Positions 13,837-14,242 of a DNA stretch of 14,242 nucleotides are shown piece after piece. Position 1 is the first letter of the stretch; each line of letters starts with the position of its first letter. The notes under the pieces were generated by a model. That model was not told where the DNA came from, did not search any database, and saw only the letters and a list, made by a program, of their open reading frames with translations. Both the position numbers and the translations under genes were made by a program. Source of the DNA: JAQGMO01 sp050954505. Lineage in GTDB: Bacteria > Pseudomonadota > Gammaproteobacteria > Burkholderiales > Burkholderiaceae_D. The DNA lies in contig JBPBPY010000176.1 of the NCBI GenBank assembly GCA_050954505.1, forward strand, positions 1-14,242. Reading direction: 5' to 3'.

Positions 13837-14242
13837 TCAGACCAGCGCATCTTCCCGGTGATGCTTGAACGGAAAGGAAATCGGCGGCACCGGATATTGC
13901 GACAGCACGTTTTCCATGGCGTCGGCGGCCAGTGCATGACTGAACCAGTAGCCCTGTGCTTCATCACAGTGATGCAGTTCCAGGAAACGCAATTGCTCCA
14001 CGGTTTCCACGCCCTCGGCAATCACCTTCATTTCCAGACTGCGTCCCATGGCGACAATGGCCTGGGTAATCGCGGCATCGTCGCGGTCGCTGCCGATATC
14101 GCGAATGAATGAGCGGTCGATCTTCAGCTTGTCGATCGGGAAGCGCTTCAGGTAGGACAAGGACGAATAACCGGTACCGAAATCATCGATCGAGATCTGC
14201 ACGCCGAGCGCCTTGATTTCATGCAGCAGGCCAATGGCAAAA
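13837..14242 (-). CDS. EAL-domain protein, 3' end only (partial)
   Basis: Seen: the last 134 codons of a minus-strand gene whose 5' part lies beyond the right edge; the reading frame is open to the last complete codon at 14241-14239. Motifs are those of the C-terminal half of an EAL domain: SIDDFGTGYSS, the LKIDRSFI lysine, VIAEGVET and AQGYWFSHAL. The metal- and substrate-binding residues visible here are intact, so an active c-di-GMP phosphodiesterase is plausible. Known: EAL proteins hydrolyse c-di-GMP to pGpG, often joined to GGDEF, PAS or membrane domains. None of those upstream domains can be seen. It ends 108 bp before the serC start and is on the same strand. Confidence 0.93.
   Translation of the reverse strand, partial: FAIGLLHEIKALGVQISIDDFGTGYSSLSYLKRFPIDKLKIDRSFIRDIGSDRDDAAITQAIVAMGRSLEMKVIAEGVETVEQLRFLELHHCDEAQGYWFSHALAADAMENVLSQYPVPPISFPFKHHREDALV

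Overview
The window looks like chromosomal DNA of a GC-rich betaproteobacterium, most likely Burkholderiales and probably Oxalobacteraceae. I infer this from the RecA and SerC sequences, the TctE-type sensor kinase, the DUF4404 protein and the repeat at the left edge. No phage, plasmid or transposase gene is visible, and I see no tRNA, rRNA or CRISPR array.

Layout. Positions 1-1066 hold a non-coding repeat structure: two long inverted arms (about 1-340 and 725-1066) that pair without a gap over their outer ~300 bp, and a 152-bp tandem repeat that continues inside the left arm. The left arm may extend beyond the window. Next, on the minus strand, come three genes of the Anbu cluster, transcribed in the order circularly permuted ATP-grasp protein (3256-4671), alpha-E protein (2249-3253) and Anbu proteasome-like peptidase (1191-2078). 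The transglutaminase-like gene that commonly accompanies this set is not present.

A second minus-strand operon runs from 9692 to 4989: OmpR-family response regulator, TctE-like histidine kinase, DUF4212 small symporter subunit and a large sodium:solute symporter. Its genes overlap or nearly touch, so they are probably co-transcribed, and the two-component system probably senses or controls uptake of the symporter's substrate. A 16-bp palindrome lies upstream of the regulator. The symporter carries a canonical EF-hand-like loop and a long hydrophilic insertion.

Divergent from that operon is recA (10211-11296), with a LexA/SOS box inside its promoter, a ~180-nt leader and a very strong hairpin terminator downstream. 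recX is not next to it; a DUF4404 gene follows instead, then a small Gly/His/Arg-rich lipoprotein gene. On the minus strand at the right end are serC with a recognisable promoter and the 3' end of an EAL-domain (c-di-GMP phosphodiesterase) gene cut by the window edge.

The best candidate for under-described biology is the Anbu/alpha-E/ATP-grasp cluster, a conserved set with unsettled function. The 152-bp repeat with its long inverted arms is the most unusual DNA structure. Everything here is read by eye; identities and repeat counts are hand counts.
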